A stretch of 64,000 nt of DNA from Draconibacterium orientale (GCF_000626635.1 NZ_CP007451.1:1984001-2048000), one strand, 5' to 3'; shown: positions 17,144-25,283, counted from the first letter of the stretch. Numbers and translations: made by a program. The notes: generated from the sequence alone by a model not told the origin.

Positions 17144-17647
17144 CTAGAAATCATTCATTTTATCCAGATACCTTTCAGTCCTAATTTCATTCATCAGTTT
17201 TGTATTAATCATTGTAAAAACAATATTTGAAAAATTGTCTGAACGAGTATAAGCATGTTGAAGAGAATACTCAACCCCCTCTTTATTAGAAGAACAAAAC
17301 ACAATATCCCCGCCATAAAAATTACTTCCGTTCCAATTTTCTCTGTCAAAAGTAATCTTATAGTTTGCTTCAATATTTTGCAAAAATTCATCTGCTTTTT
17401 TACTGAGCAACATAGCTTCTAACTCATCTTTGACTTTCTCTTTCGAGATGAAATGGAATCCTGCTATTGTTGAATCTTTTAAGGCATACAAGGTTATTTT
17501 TCCTTGGTAACCTCCAACAGTTGTAACTATTTCGTTAGTGCCATTATGTTTTTCTCCAATTGTTAATCCTTTTAGAGTCTGAGCTCCTGAAAATAAAGAA
17601 CCTCCAAGCATAATGAGTACAGCGATTGAAACAAAAATATACCTCAT
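17144..17647 (-). CDS. Secreted protein of unknown function
   Basis: A 167-residue protein with a Sec signal peptide (RYIFVSIAVLIMLGGSLFSG, cleavage after about residue 22). The mature part is about 145 residues and contains GGYQGKITLYALKDSTIAGF and NWNGSNFYGGDIVFCSS. I recognise no family. It is the last of three closely spaced minus-strand genes encoding small secreted proteins (2-bp gap to the KTSC gene). Lower GC than the flanking chromosome fits island cargo. Confidence 0.65.
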   Translation of the reverse strand: MRYIFVSIAVLIMLGGSLFSGAQTLKGLTIGEKHNGTNEIVTTVGGYQGKITLYALKDSTIAGFHFISKEKVKDELEAMLLSKKADEFLQNIEANYKITFDRENWNGSNFYGGDIVFCSSNKEGVEYSLQHAYTRSDNFSNIVFTMINTKLMNEIRTERYLDKMNDF

Positions 17648-17649
17648 TA

Positions 17650-18006
17650 CTAAATTTTTAATTGATACTTTCCCTTTATGTATTTTGAATAGTAGCTCCC
17701 GAATGAATCAGCACTTTTAAACTTTTCCCACACGCTTAAAGGTACACCTTTATGTATATAGCTATTACCGTTTTGAGCGTATAAAATAAAATAGCCTGTG
17801 TCGCCGTCACAACTGTGATACGTCGCTTTTGAAATCCACGAACTACCATAACAAGTAATTTTGTCTTTTACTTTAAAGGTTGTCTTTTCAACTTTGCTTA
17901 CTGCTTCATTATAAGAATTAAAATGAGTTGGTAAGTCTTTGCAGGTCTGAGCTTGGATTGCTGTAATAAAAAATAACAAGCATGAGAAAAGGAATAGTTT
18001 TTTCAT
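17650..18006 (-). CDS. Secreted KTSC-domain protein
   Basis: A 118-residue protein with signal peptide MKKLFLFSCLLFFITAIQAQ. The start at 18006 was chosen because it begins the signal peptide; the open frame extends to 18207 but overlaps the next gene. The C-terminal 65 residues fit the KTSC domain (SSWISKATY, YIHKGVPLSVWEKFKSADSF, GSYYSKYIKGKY), a short domain otherwise found alone or with KTSC-type phage and stress proteins; its function is unknown. The two cysteines (CYGSSW, SCDGD) could form a disulfide. It is 2 bp from the following gene. Confidence 0.72.
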   Translation of the reverse strand: MKKLFLFSCLLFFITAIQAQTCKDLPTHFNSYNEAVSKVEKTTFKVKDKITCYGSSWISKATYHSCDGDTGYFILYAQNGNSYIHKGVPLSVWEKFKSADSFGSYYSKYIKGKYQLKI

Positions 18007-18016
18007 AGATATTATT

Positions 18017-18391
18017 TTAATAGCAATAACCAGAAACGCAAACTTCCCAATCCCTCCCCTCTTGGTCTTCTCCTTTGAGGTTCCCAATTGTATTGGATAT
18101 ACAATCCTTTGTGACCTCCGTACCGCATCCGGTATATGACGAAAGTTTGATAACGGTCGCTTTGTCATCGCCCCAAAATATAACAGCATAAGTTGAATAT
18201 GATGCATAATTATAGGTACTCGTTGCGGTGTTCAGTTCACTACCTGAAATAAAGGTAACGTCAACGGTGTAATACTTAGACCACTCATAATTGGTTTTGT
18301 ATTTAGCTTTGCATGTTTGAACATATTTAGCACTTGAGGTTAGTCCAATACATAAGAGTAAAAAAGCGAGAAGTAAAAACTTGATTTTCAT
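18017..18391 (-). CDS. Small secreted cysteine-containing protein, function unknown
   Basis: A 124-residue protein with a signal peptide (IKFLLLAFLLLCIGLTSSA). The mature part of about 104 residues is beta-rich with five cysteines (CKAKYK, GCGTEV, DCIS, VCVSGYCY), suggesting disulfides in the periplasm or outside. It is first in the three-gene cluster of secreted proteins at the left end of the island. No family is recognised. Confidence 0.65.
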   Translation of the reverse strand: MKIKFLLLAFLLLCIGLTSSAKYVQTCKAKYKTNYEWSKYYTVDVTFISGSELNTATSTYNYASYSTYAVIFWGDDKATVIKLSSYTGCGTEVTKDCISNTIGNLKGEDQEGRDWEVCVSGYCY

Positions 18392-18934
18392 AGTTGATTT
18401 TTGTTTGTGGGATTACTCCCAATTAGCGAACGAAAGTTAAATATTCCTATTGACAAACACAACTCAACTAAACAATAAATCACCCCCTCAGAGGCGGTTT
18501 TTGGGCTGTTATTGGCACTTTCTCCCTTGATAGGTGCTATGTGTCCATTTGAAACTAAAGTGGCTGTGTCAGACTTTTGCAAAATACACCTTAATTCAAC
18601 ACTTAGGCACTAAACAAGCTTTGCAAGGAATCAGACAAAAGGAAACGAAATAAAAGGATTTGTGTGTTGGTTAGAGGGTTTATGTCGTAGTCTTTTGACT
18701 GTTTTCCGCAGCATGGATTATATTTCATAAGTGGTGAATTTGTATGAAGGACTGAGCGCGGGAAAAGACAAGTATAGCGAAGTATTGAGTTATTCTTGTG
18801 TGCGGTGCTGTTGCTTGTTTCTTTACAGGCAAAAAGCACATGGAGTTAAGCTATTTTGCATAGTGCGATTATAAGACTGGCTTTAGCGTTGGCAGGTGTG
18901 AAAGTTTTATAATATCGGATTATGTAAATATAGC
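18392..18934. other. Non-coding stretch inside the island
   Basis: This 543-bp stretch lies between the secreted-protein cluster and the XRE gene. Two minus-strand ORFs of 64 and 78 codons show no domain, signal or start context and are not called. I see no RNA or repeat. Confidence 0.4.
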
Positions 18935-19159
18935 TTATGCAGGGAGTTCACGTTCTACATTTTTAACCAAATCAGAGGGTTTAATCCTTAGGGCATTTGC
19001 AATCTTAAATAGCGTTGATATTGTTGGTTGTCTTTGTCCTCTTTCAAGTAGCGAAATATAAGTCCTGTCTAGATCGCAATATTCAGCAAGCTTCTCCTGA
19101 GAAATACCTCTTTCGGTTCTCAGTTCTCGTAATACTTTGCCAAATACTTCAACTATCAT
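18935..19159 (-). CDS. XRE-family (Cro/C1-type) regulator
   Basis: A 74-residue protein that is essentially one helix-turn-helix domain: LRELRTERGISQEKLAEYCD is helices 1-2, DRTYISLLERGQRQPTIST the recognition helix and turn, and LFKIANALRIKPSDLVKNVE the closing helices. It resembles restriction-modification controller proteins and phage repressors, but no restriction or methylase gene is next to it. It is divergent from the membrane-anchored protein gene at 19298, with 138 bp between them, and may regulate that pair. Confidence 0.85.
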   Translation of the reverse strand: MIVEVFGKVLRELRTERGISQEKLAEYCDLDRTYISLLERGQRQPTISTLFKIANALRIKPSDLVKNVERELPA

Positions 19160-19297
19160 TTTGCAGACTTTTGTCTGAACGAAAGTGAAATATTTATGAG
19201 TTTTTAGCCACGGACTATAGTCTGAAATTATTATATTTGAGTGAATATCATATTTATTCTTTGTTAACTACTTTAACTTGTACAATAAACTACCAAT

Positions 19298-20113
19298 ATG
19301 AAAAAAATCAAATACCAATTATTAATTGTACCGATTTTAGTTCTCATAATTCTGGCAGGAATTCGCCGTTGTACAGAAAACAATACTGAAAAAAGGATAA
19401 ATGAGATTTTAAGCCACAAAGAGCTTATAAATGAAGTATTAGAAGGTGATTCTAAACCTTTAAAACCAAGTAGTAAAACAATCGACCAAATTTGGGAGGA
19501 AAATTCCAATCATGATTTTGAAAGAGATACAAAAGTCGGAGATAAAATAACTCTTGAAGAAACAATAATTAGATATGATAATGAACTAGGAGTCATTCAA
19601 AAGTCTTATCGGTTATGGCTGGAGAGAAGTTCGGCACAGTTTGAAGCATTATTAGACTTTAACACTTTTAAATCATTAGATAAAATCAATACATGCGTCT
19701 CATTTTCAATGGCCTGTCAAGATACAATTCGAAACAATGTTTTTGTTTTAGGAACGAAATTGACTGAATACGGCAACAAGCTTAAAGAGTTTATACCAAA
19801 CCAAAGTGAAAGAAATAATTTCGAAGTTAACTGGTTAGAAACTAAAGAAGATATATTGAAGACTATGGCCTATGATATGGAAACGACTAACATTTATTTA
19901 AAGTTATTTCGTTTTGTACAAAAGCAGTATTCAAAATATGAAATAGTCGACAATACAATACTTTTTGAAAATGAAAGCTTACTCGAAGAATATTATTCAA
20001 TTTTGGATGAAGTTGACATGGTAACGGAAATCACGATAAAACAAACTGACCTGAGGGTAAAAGTGTTCGAAGAATACACGCAGTTGGTTAATTCCGTAAA
20101 AACTACTAAGTGA
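19298..20113 (+). CDS. Membrane-anchored helical protein, function unknown
   Basis: A 271-residue protein with one N-terminal transmembrane helix (YQLLIVPILVLIILAGI) followed by RRC and a long, mostly helical, charged domain with no recognised family. The positive residues after the helix make its topology uncertain. Two segments around 85-130 and 215-265 have heptad-like hydrophobic spacing. It stands alone on the plus strand in the island, divergent from the XRE gene. AT-rich codon use like the rest of the island suggests acquisition. Confidence 0.6.
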   Translation: MKKIKYQLLIVPILVLIILAGIRRCTENNTEKRINEILSHKELINEVLEGDSKPLKPSSKTIDQIWEENSNHDFERDTKVGDKITLEETIIRYDNELGVIQKSYRLWLERSSAQFEALLDFNTFKSLDKINTCVSFSMACQDTIRNNVFVLGTKLTEYGNKLKEFIPNQSERNNFEVNWLETKEDILKTMAYDMETTNIYLKLFRFVQKQYSKYEIVDNTILFENESLLEEYYSILDEVDMVTEITIKQTDLRVKVFEEYTQLVNSVKTTK

Positions 20114-20261
20114 CTGTCTTGTATAATGCAGCACAACATATTCTACAATATTTAAGCCCTTGTTTTTTCTCAATGGACGAATTGCACTCCAACGCAAAAA
20201 TAACGCTCTCACGGGTGCGTACGGTTGCTCTAAATGGATTTGTTAGGCAGAAGGAAAGATC

Positions 20262-20777
20262 TTAAGTTGACTTAAATAAATCAGATAGCGTTTTCATAGG
20301 AATAAACATTTTTCCGCTATCAGGAAGCTTTTGAAATCCATATTTTTCATAGAATTCCGCCGCTTTATTGTTTATTGGATCAGTTACAACGGCAAACGAA
20401 GCACTTGTTTGAGAAATCTCATAACTTCTTTTTAAGGCGTCAACTAACAAAAATTCACCCAAACCTTTGCCTTGGTAGTTTTTGTCTATTGCTAATCGTC
20501 CTAGCAAGGTAGTCGGTATTGATTCGTAACTTGAAGGAAACTTTTTCCGATACACCTCAGGGACTAATTGCAGCGGGATACTATTATTTGATAGAGTGTA
20601 ATATCCTATAACCTCATTGCTTTCATAGGCTGTTAGCACGAAACATGCAGACAGCCTCTTTCTCACATCCTGACCGGCTTGACGTTTTAGGTAAACATCA
20701 AGAAGCTTTTCGTCACAATGAAAATTGGTTCTGTTGTGTTGTCTGTTTAAAAGTTGGGTAGGATTAATTTTGTTCAT
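20262..20777 (-). CDS. GNAT-family toxin (TacT/AtaT-like)
   Basis: A 171-residue GCN5-related N-acetyltransferase of the toxin type that acetylates the amino group of charged tRNA and blocks translation. The acetyl-CoA loop is LGRLAIDKNYQGKGLGEFLL (V/I-D-x3-Q-G-x-G-x-G). The C-terminal tyrosine used as general acid is in AAEFYEKYGFQ. An opening CDEKLLDVYLKRQAGQD and later GYYTLS are typical of TacT relatives. The start overlaps the stop of the DUF1778 antitoxin gene by four bases (ATGA), as usual for these pairs. It probably stabilises the island. Confidence 0.88.
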   Translation of the reverse strand: MNKINPTQLLNRQHNRTNFHCDEKLLDVYLKRQAGQDVRKRLSACFVLTAYESNEVIGYYTLSNNSIPLQLVPEVYRKKFPSSYESIPTTLLGRLAIDKNYQGKGLGEFLLVDALKRSYEISQTSASFAVVTDPINNKAAEFYEKYGFQKLPDSGKMFIPMKTLSDLFKST

Positions 20778-21064
20778 TTAGCGAGAAGTTCTTGATATCT
20801 CTGGGAGGCCTTAACCAATTTATTATTCGGTTTTTCTGCATTTAATATTGCCTCAAAAAAGAATTCACTATCCTTTTGTGATGCTAGAATTGTTTCATGC
20901 TCCCTGATTATCTTCCTTGCCTTTTCCTGAACAGTAGAAACAACAAAATCCGAAAGGCTTCGATAGCCTCCTAAATTTGCAGCTCTTTCAAATATAGCCT
21001 TTTGATTTGAGCTCAATCTAGTCTCAAACCTTGCTTTATCATTATGTAGTGTTCTTGCTTCCAT
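20774..21064 (-). CDS. DUF1778-family antitoxin (TacA-like)
   Basis: A 96-residue antitoxin: an N-terminal ribbon-helix-helix (ARFETRLSSNQKAIFERAAN, then GYRSLSDFVVSTVQEKARK) and a C-terminal tail that should wrap the toxin. The frame is open to 21310, but I chose the methionine at 21064 because the RHH domain starts there and the upstream part covers the putative operator at 21087-21120. The toxin-antitoxin complex of this class normally represses its own promoter. Confidence 0.87.
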   Translation of the reverse strand: MEARTLHNDKARFETRLSSNQKAIFERAANLGGYRSLSDFVVSTVQEKARKIIREHETILASQKDSEFFFEAILNAEKPNNKLVKASQRYQELLAK

Positions 21065-21086
21065 GTTCTTTCTTTCTGCAAACGTA

Positions 21087-21120
21087 CGTACAATATCCGT
21101 ACCAAGCAAATTATTGTACG
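21087..21120 (-). promoter_or_regulatory. Putative operator of the DUF1778-GNAT operon
   Basis: Nine-base inverted repeat CGTACAATA (21087-21095) / TATTGTACG (21112-21120), with two further GTACGTA-like half sites nearby, 23-56 bp before the antitoxin start. This is the expected place for RHH autorepression; binding is inferred. Confidence 0.55.
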
Positions 21121-21352
21121 GCTTTTTTACGTACAAAAGTGGTAATAAATTTGTAATATCATATTTCATAGGTGAATTTAGATCAAAACAGTAAGTCCTC
21201 TTTGTTGTTTCCATTTTATTTCTGCTTAATCGGTGTGTGAAACTTGAATTCGTATTTACAGGTATTCTTATTTTAAATGAAAATATTTCCTGTAAGTAGA
21301 AATTATTCATTCATTCTTCTATTAAGAGAATGAATGAATAATTTATTGAATA

Positions 21353-22255
21353 CTATTTTCTGCCTTTAAGAGCACGTTGAACAGTTGAAGGAGAACAACC
21401 AAGTTTTTTAGCTATCTGTTCCTGAGTTAATCCCTGTTCATAAAGCCTGACCGCCTCTTTGTTTCGGTTTTCTTTTTCTTCGTCTTTTTTCATTTCTTCA
21501 AAAAGCAATGTTTCGCCTGTTGCCTCAAAAGTTAGATTGTCATTGAAAACAAGCTCGATTCCTTCTGTTTTCATGTTTTCTTTCAGGTAATTGCCTTTAA
21601 CCATACACAAGAATCGTTTATTTACATCAACCTTATCCTTAATAAGTAGGCCTACAGCTCTCATTCGCCCTTCAAATCCCTGGCTTCCTAGTAAATTGTT
21701 TTTACTTGGTTTTTTATACTCTGCACCTTTGCCCGAATGGTGAACAAATAAGAACAGGCAGTTGTATTTTCGGGAAAGTTGATTAAAATTTTCAAGAAAT
21801 GGTCTTACTTCGTTCAATTGGTTTATATCTCCTTTTGAAATATCACCAAAAGCATCAACTACAACTAAATCATGCGGTGCTTTCTTTAATTGTGCTTCAA
21901 TTTTTTGTAGCAAATTATCTGTTTCAAATATGAAGGATAGCTTCTCAAAGCTTTCATTTGAACACCCAAAGAATGACTGCTGATTATACAGAACAACGCC
22001 GGTTGCAAGGTCGTCGTCTTCCGTTGACACATATAAAACTCTATTGTGGAGAACATTCAATTTAAAGCCCATAAAATCCTTTTCACCTGAGACTATTGAC
22101 ATTGCAAGCTGCCTAGCTAAAGTTGATTTTCCAGTGTCTGAGCTACCTCCTAATGCCACTAATCCTTTTTTCGGATATATGCCCTCCAACAAACAAGGAA
22201 TTTCTTTTAATTCCATTTTCAAAAGTTCAGTTGCCGTAATTACATTATTATCCAT
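21353..22255 (-). CDS. AAA ATPase (RepA/AAA_25-like) with C-terminal HTH
   Basis: A 300-residue RecA-fold ATPase of the kind found with replication or mobilisation modules of small elements. Walker A is GGSSDTGKST (36-45) and Walker B is DLVVVDAFGD. A further motif is CLFLFVHHSGKGAEYKKPSK, as in hexameric RepA-type helicases. The last 35 residues form a resolvase-like HTH (LYEQGLTQEQIAKKLGCSPS, TVQRALKGRK). The start overlaps the stop of the preceding gene by one base (TAATG), indicating coupling. The likely role is replication or maintenance of the excised island; an origin is not visible. Confidence 0.82.
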   Translation of the reverse strand: MDNNVITATELLKMELKEIPCLLEGIYPKKGLVALGGSSDTGKSTLARQLAMSIVSGEKDFMGFKLNVLHNRVLYVSTEDDDLATGVVLYNQQSFFGCSNESFEKLSFIFETDNLLQKIEAQLKKAPHDLVVVDAFGDISKGDINQLNEVRPFLENFNQLSRKYNCLFLFVHHSGKGAEYKKPSKNNLLGSQGFEGRMRAVGLLIKDKVDVNKRFLCMVKGNYLKENMKTEGIELVFNDNLTFEATGETLLFEEMKKDEEKENRNKEAVRLYEQGLTQEQIAKKLGCSPSTVQRALKGRK

Positions 22256-22515
22256 TATTCCCTATTAAATTGTTCGAAGTATGCTATTGCTTTGTTGTAG
22301 TCTTTGGTGGTTTTTGCCCACACTCCAAAGGCTTCGCCAGTTGGATAACTGATACAGCCAAATCGGGTGTTTTCGCGTCTTTTAAATGCTTCGTAGTAAA
22401 TAGCCCCATTCATATCTACTTTGTATAAATATGCCTTATCGGTGGCGTCTAATAGGGTAAAATGGAAGCCTCGCATTTCACCCCTGCCAATAAACTCTTT
22501 TGGTAGTTCTTTCAT
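22255..22515 (-). CDS. Small conserved-looking protein of mobile element, function unknown
   Basis: An 86-residue protein starting MKELPKEFIGRGEMRGFHFT. It looks like a small alpha/beta fold (AYLYKVDMNGAIYYEAFKRR, FGCISYPTGEAFGVWAKTTK) with no signal or membrane segment. It is sandwiched between the HTH protein gene (3-bp gap) and the ATPase gene (1-base overlap), so it belongs to the same operon. No family is recognised. Confidence 0.65.
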   Translation of the reverse strand: MKELPKEFIGRGEMRGFHFTLLDATDKAYLYKVDMNGAIYYEAFKRRENTRFGCISYPTGEAFGVWAKTTKDYNKAIAYFEQFNRE

Positions 22516-22518
22516 GGC

Positions 22519-22803
22519 TTAGTCGTTTAAAGGTTTGATTGCTGCTTCTACCTCGCTTCTTTTATAGTAAACTCTATTACCAATGCCATAGGCTTTCAAC
22601 TTGCCTTTGTTGGTGTAGTTCCAGATTGTAGTCAAATCCACTTTAAGCATGTCCTTGACTTCGTTTCTAGTTAAAAACTCTGTTGGTTCCTTGGGTTGGA
22701 AACTTTCTTTAAGTTCTTCCAACTGTTCTTTTACACCTTTGAGAATAGCTTGCTGAAGCTGTTCTGGTGTGACTTGAATAAATTGTAAATAATTGTCTCT
22801 CAT
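22519..22803 (-). CDS. Excisionase-like helix-turn-helix protein
   Basis: A 94-residue protein whose C-terminal half is a winged HTH of the HTH_17/excisionase type (FLTRNEVKDMLKVDLTTIWN, then KLKAYGIGNRVYYKRSEVEA). The first 40 residues are a charged helix. In Bacteroidota islands, proteins of this kind are commonly encoded next to integrases and act in excision or regulation. It starts the short operon with the 86-residue protein and the ATPase. Confidence 0.82.
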   Translation of the reverse strand: MRDNYLQFIQVTPEQLQQAILKGVKEQLEELKESFQPKEPTEFLTRNEVKDMLKVDLTTIWNYTNKGKLKAYGIGNRVYYKRSEVEAAIKPLND

Positions 22804-22893
22804 ATTCTTTGTTTTAGAATTATGAGAGCAAAAGAAAATTAGGGATTAATTAGGATAAAATAGGAATTCCTAAAAGCAATTAATAGGGTTGGA

Positions 22894-23748
22894 TTAAGTT
22901 GTTTTCTTCAATGAAAAACCCAAATCACTAAGTTTTTGCCAAGCTCTTTCAATATTCTTTGGCTTTAATGGATTTTTCTTTTGGTCAACTCCACTTGAAT
23001 ATATTGGATTCAAATAAGGTTGAGCCGTTGTTACATCAATACTTGTGAATGCACTAATAACCTGAGCCATATTATTAACGGAAAAATTCATTTCTTTATG
23101 CATCTTTTCCTTCAAAAAATCAAGAATTCCTAATTCGTGCAGATACACTACTTTCATTGCATCATTTGAATTAGAAAGGTTGATTAAAATTTCTTGTTCT
23201 GATTGTGCATTGATGCTAGGATTCGATATTGCTTCAATCTTTCTATCAAGAAATTCTAGTTTTTTCTTTTGCGCAAGAAATATCCGCAAAGCAAGTTCAT
23301 GTTGAAATAAGCTGATATTAAAAGGATAAAAGAAATCATCTAAAACTAGATGCAAGGTATCCTCCTTTACAATAGTTGACTTATCTGAAATATTGTCTTC
23401 GTCATCCCTTACCCAAAATCGCTTTTTAATTGTTCTTTTCTCAATATTAATGAAATCAACTTCTGAAGATCCCGGAAAATCATTACAAAATTGACCCAAG
23501 CGTGAATTATAATGATATTCATATACATTGATAGGACAAAAGTCCCAATAAAACAAATCATTATAACTAGAGTCAAAAAGTTTAAGCATTGCAGGTTCCA
23601 AATTGTCATGCTTCTCTTTCATCTCGCTAAAATCTTTTAGCTTGTTGTCCTGATCGTATAAATTATCAATTATTCGATAAAAAGAGGCTTCATACTTTTC
23701 ATTGATTTCCTCGGACTTCTTTGTGTCTAAAACTTTCATATTGGGCAT
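22894..23748 (-). CDS. Mobile-element protein of unknown function next to integrase
   Basis: A 284-residue soluble protein, mostly helical, with no recognised catalytic motif. Notable parts are a hydrophobic FYWDFCPINVYEYHYN, a central coiled segment (AQKKKLEFLDRKIEAISN) and a C-terminal half (VVYLHELGILDFLKEKMHKE, then NIERAWQKLSDLGFSLKK) that faintly recalls RteC-type regulators of Bacteroides elements. Its start overlaps the integrase stop by one base (TAATG), so the two are translationally coupled. The RteC comparison is tentative. Confidence 0.6.
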   Translation of the reverse strand: MPNMKVLDTKKSEEINEKYEASFYRIIDNLYDQDNKLKDFSEMKEKHDNLEPAMLKLFDSSYNDLFYWDFCPINVYEYHYNSRLGQFCNDFPGSSEVDFINIEKRTIKKRFWVRDDEDNISDKSTIVKEDTLHLVLDDFFYPFNISLFQHELALRIFLAQKKKLEFLDRKIEAISNPSINAQSEQEILINLSNSNDAMKVVYLHELGILDFLKEKMHKEMNFSVNNMAQVISAFTSIDVTTAQPYLNPIYSSGVDQKKNPLKPKNIERAWQKLSDLGFSLKKTT

Positions 23749-24380
23749 TAATTGGCTTCTTTCATTACCGTTAAGTGAGGTTCTTTTTTATCCTTCAAAG
23801 CTTCTTTCTGCCAGTATTCAGCCAACTGAACAGAGAAGTCTTTTGCAGGCTTTCCAATATACTCTAAAAATTGCTTTTCTGTGCTATGTGCTGTTATGTT
23901 TATTAATAGTGCGGTTGGTGTGTCGGCGTAAAAATTGGTAGCAAATGAACGTCTGCAAATGTGAGAGCTTACTAATTCCCATTTAGGATAAACACCCTTA
24001 ATTTTTCTGTAAACCTTTGGTTCTGCTTCTTCATCAATACAAATCATTTTACTTCCTTCGATTGGTTCTTTTATTCCTGCGAGCTTGCAAATGTCCTTAA
24101 TATGAAGATTGAAATTAACCGCGCTTAGTGGTTCAGGAAAAGACCAATTTCGTTTTTCAAGTATCGGTTTAATTTTATCGTGTATCGGAATAGCCACTTC
24201 TTTCCCTGTTTTCTGTTGCGTTAAAACAATCATTTTAAAGCCTCCCATATCCTGTATATTGGAGCTTTTTAGTTTTAAAAGGTCGGAAACCCTTTGACCG
24301 ATAAAACAGCCTATTAAAAGCCAATCTTTGGCGTTCTCTAAAGCTTCGCGTGTGAATGGTGTTTTTGCAATATCATCCAA
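23748..24380 (-). pseudogene. Tyrosine integrase, C-terminal catalytic part
   Basis: The catalytic half of a phage-type integrase. The first Arg is in FIGQRVSDLLKLK, the HxxR box is SSHICRRSFATNFY, the second His is in NITAHSTEKQFLEYI, and the nucleophile is the Tyr of FLEYIG. The frame is open upstream to about 24540, where it joins the N-terminal part once a six-A run (24529-24534 region, read as CAAAAAACT on the minus strand) is shortened by one base. The start given is only the first ATG. Intact, the gene would be 23748-25065, about 439 residues, a usual size. Confidence 0.78.
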
Positions 24381-24465
24381 TTCATCAAGGCTTAGGTAGG
24401 GAAAAGTCTTTTCTTCGGTAAAGCCTTTTATTTTATCTAACTGTGGGTGTGTTTCAATCTCGCTT

Positions 24466-25065
24466 TCACGTGCATCTAAACAAATTGTTTTTACACATTT
24501 GAGGTATTTGCCTGAGGTGTTTGCAGATAGTTTTTTGATCTTCCTGAAGATATTTAATAAAATCAGTACGAAACTTTTTATTTACGTCTTTTACGAAAAA
24601 TGTCTTTTGCTGCTTTGCCTCAAATGCAGACAGTTTATTTTTAACAGTCTTGTATTTCTTGATTGTAATTTCAGAAACTCCTTGCTTGCCATTTCTTTGA
24701 ACTTTGATTGGGAGTGAACCAATAAAGTAATCACAATAGTTTACAAGCCTGTCAAGGTCGGTTTTCTCCTTTTTGTTGTTAATTTCATCAATGGTGTGTT
24801 CTAGCCATGTACCATCAATCTCAGCACCTGCGCCTGTAGCTTCATTTAGTTTTGTTCCAAGTGTGGCTTTTAGCTGCTCTAGCTTGTTTTTGAATCGCTT
24901 TAAATCTTCATCGGTTTGTTTGGGATACCCTGTAGTACTCCAATCTGAAGGATTAATTACATAGCCTGTTTTGCGCTTTATACTTTTGCCTTTGTTTAAA
25001 GATAAACGGACATAAATGTTTGTTGGGTTGTTTTTTCCCTGAATAAGAAATTTGAACGTTGCCAT
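24466..25065 (-). pseudogene. Tyrosine integrase, N-terminal arm-binding and core-binding part
   Basis: The first 199 codons of the integrase, starting MATFKFLIQGKNNPTNIYVR. It holds the Arm-DNA-bind domain of Bacteroidota integrases (NIYVRLSLNKGKSIKRKTGY) and most of the SAM-like core-binding domain (ISEITIKKYKTVKNKLSAFE-like region, DFIKYLQEDQK). After DQK the frame leaves the family pattern and stops; the +1 frame reads LSANTSGKYLKCVKTICLDA, which continues into the catalytic part. This is either a true loss of function or a homopolymer sequencing error. Confidence 0.78.
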
Positions 25066-25109
25066 AATTAATAAGTTTGAACATTTGAACTATTACAAAT
25101 ATACAAAAC

Positions 25110-25150
25110 TTAGTCAGTATTTAGTCAGCCAAATGACAATTCTAGTCAAC
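25110..25150 (+). other. Putative integrase arm-type sites, right end
   Basis: TTAGTCAGT (25110-25118), TTAGTCAGC (25121-25129) and CTAGTCAAC (25142-25150), between the integrase start and the right att repeat. They match the two words at 16726-16745 in sequence and orientation. Confidence 0.55.
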
Positions 25151-25268
25151 CTACTTCAATTTGTTTCAATAGTGTTATTATCTGTATTGATTCATAAAGC
25201 TTTGATAATAGGGGATTGTGGCAATGTTTGGAGGTGTTTCAAGATTGCTTAAAATGGATACATTTCAC

Positions 25269-25283
25269 TCCCGTCGGGACTAC
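25269..25283 (+). repeat. Right attachment site (att repeat)
   Basis: TCCCGTCGGGACTAC, an exact copy of the tRNA-Arg 3' end. The bases just before it no longer resemble the tRNA, as expected for the chromosome-element junction. Confidence 0.85.

Larger units (their letters stand above)
16655..25283. mobile_element. 8.6-kb integrative element in tRNA-Arg
   Basis: It is bounded by the exact 15-bp direct repeat TCCCGTCGGGACTAC (16655-16669 and 25269-25283), the left copy being the tRNA 3' end. A tyrosine integrase gene lies at the right end reading inward. Other contents are an excisionase-like HTH protein, an AAA ATPase with a C-terminal HTH, a toxin-antitoxin pair, an XRE regulator and small secreted proteins. 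No relaxase, conjugation or phage structural gene is visible, so I regard it as a non-conjugative genomic island. The integrase is frameshifted, so it may be immobile now. Confidence 0.85.

Noticed and set aside
18388-18839. Two short minus-strand ORFs within the island
   Set aside because: No signal peptide, domain, coding bias or operon spacing supports them.
18935-19159. Restriction-modification controller protein
   Set aside because: The HTH resembles C proteins, but no methyltransferase or endonuclease gene is within the island.
18888-20248. attC-like ends GTTGGC (18888) and GTTAGGC (20242) inside the island
   Set aside because: Neither has a convincing inner-arm pair, and the start of the would-be cassette is not complementary to an arm at its end, unlike every unit at 36.7-44.2 kb.
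23748-25065. Integrase as the missing integron integrase
   Set aside because: It has the N-terminal arm-binding domain of Bacteroidota island integrases, no IntI-specific insert was seen, and it lies within the tRNA-Arg island, 11 kb from the cassette array.
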